Positions 5,499 to 5,817 of a stretch of DNA of 5,817 nt are shown piece after piece (positions within the stretch are counted from its first letter, which is position 1; the number at the start of each line of letters is the position of its first letter). The stretch covers positions 1 through 5,817 of the forward strand of contig APFI01000049.1 of the NCBI GenBank assembly GCA_000403945.1, read 5' to 3'. Source of the DNA: Desulfovibrio sp. Dsv1 (GTDB lineage: Bacteria > Desulfobacterota > Desulfovibrionia > Desulfovibrionales > Desulfovibrionaceae). The notes under the pieces are model-generated. The model saw only the letters and a program-made list of their open reading frames with translations. It ran no database searches and was not told the origin of the DNA. Both the position numbers and the translations under genes were made by a program.

Positions 5499-5666
5499 AT
5501 GTCTGAATACACTCCCTCCCGCCGGACTCGCCTTTCTTGCGGAAAAAGCAAAACTCCGCGCTTTGCGCGTCGCGTCGATTTTTGCAAGATCTGCCGCAAC
5601 ACATGTTGTGGCATTTCTTGTTTTGAGGCCGTACAGCAAGCTTTGAACACCGGGCGTTATGTCTGA
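5499..5666 (+). CDS. Possible cysteine-rich microprotein, 55 aa
   Basis: The ORF runs from ATG 5499 to TGA 5666. It has a very basic N-terminal half and six cysteines: C14, C29, C32, C36, C37 and C41. The core FCKICRNTCCGISC has a CxxC-x3-CC-x3-C spacing like a small metal-binding knuckle (zinc or Fe-S). I do not recognise a family. In favour are the cysteine cluster, the position in the gap between dsrD and the AMMECR1 gene, and a stop codon that overlaps the next gene's ribosome binding site (TGAGGAGG), as in coupled operons. Against it are the lack of a clear ribosome binding site before its ATG, and only about half of its codons (28 of 54 by my count) ending in G or C, lower than expected for the dsr genes. 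It may be chance. Confidence 0.45.
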   Translation: MSEYTPSRRTRLSCGKSKTPRFARRVDFCKICRNTCCGISCFEAVQQALNTGRYV

Positions 5667-5675
5667 GGAGGCCGC

Positions 5676-5817
5676 ATGGCGCTTTCCTTTTCCCTGAATG
5701 ACGCGGAGCGGGACTATCTGAGCCGCGTGGCCCGTCTGGCCATCGAAAGCGCTCTGGCCGGGAGGGACGCGGCCCGGCCGCCGGAGCCGCCGGCGAGCGC
5801 GGGTGCAGCGGCGGCAG
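5676..5817 (+). CDS. amrA: AMMECR1-family protein (AmmeMemoRadiSam system protein A), 5' part
   Basis: Only the first 47 codons lie in the window and the frame is open at the right edge. The N-terminus MALSFSLNDAERDYLSRVAR followed by LAIESAL matches the first helix of AMMECR1-domain proteins, which typically start with an acidic residue pair, then LLxLAR and IExAL. The domain's enzymatic role is not established. In bacteria it often occurs with a MEMO-like protein and a radical SAM protein (the AmmeMemoRadiSam set), which may lie beyond the edge. A strong GAGGAGG (5665-5671) sits 4 nt before the ATG and overlaps the stop of the small upstream ORF. The stretch after the helix is rich in Pro and Ala (about 30-47). 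This resembles a linker or insertion before the conserved core, which lies outside the window. The family call rests on a short segment. Confidence 0.7.
   Translation, partial: MALSFSLNDAERDYLSRVARLAIESALAGRDAARPPEPPASAGAAAA

Noticed and set aside
3983..5650. A 555-codon open frame on the minus strand opposite dsrB and dsrD
   Set aside because: It has the same antisense artefact character: low-complexity Val/His/Gly composition, spanning three plus-strand genes and their gaps.

Overview
The window looks like a chromosomal piece of a sulfate- or sulfite-reducing bacterium of the Desulfovibrio group (Desulfovibrionaceae). It carries dsrA, dsrB and dsrD in the usual order. The inferred protein lengths (437, 381 and 78 residues) and cysteine patterns match what I remember of the Desulfovibrio vulgaris desulfoviridin-type dissimilatory sulfite reductase. 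The sequence is GC-rich with GC-rich third codon positions, which fits that group. Genus assignment comes from memory of the families, not from a search.

Layout, left to right. Positions 1-339 hold no convincing gene. They contain one striking element, a perfect 48-bp palindrome (23-bp arms, TT loop) at 74-121 that resembles the ends of IS200/IS605-type elements. Positions 340-2218 are a three-gene operon on the minus strand, read as a small 89-aa unknown protein, then a 303-aa unknown protein, then an RlpA-like lipoprotein with a C-terminal SPOR domain. Successive genes overlap by 4 bp (GTGA and ATGA), so they are almost certainly co-transcribed and probably translationally coupled. A good sigma70-like promoter for this operon lies at 2276-2305.

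Positions 2219-2668 form a 450-bp divergent control region. It holds the minus-strand promoter, a GC-rich dyad next to its -35 box, a weaker candidate plus-strand promoter, and a roughly 260-nt candidate dsr leader with several hairpins. One of these hairpins ends 14 nt before the dsrA ribosome binding site.

Positions 2669-5437 are dsrA-dsrB-dsrD on the plus strand. DsrA and DsrB form the cytoplasmic alpha2beta2 core that reduces sulfite with siroheme-[4Fe-4S] cofactors, delivering sulfur to DsrC (not in this window). DsrD is the small winged-helix activator of the enzyme. A strong GC hairpin sits between dsrB and dsrD.

After dsrD comes a T-rich tract and a hairpin, then a possible 55-aa cysteine-rich microprotein (5499-5666). 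The start of an AMMECR1-family gene (AmmeMemoRadiSam system protein A) follows, cut by the window edge. The core locus is well known. The less explained parts are the cysteine-rich small ORF, the two unknown proteins coupled to RlpA, the structured dsr leader and the palindrome.
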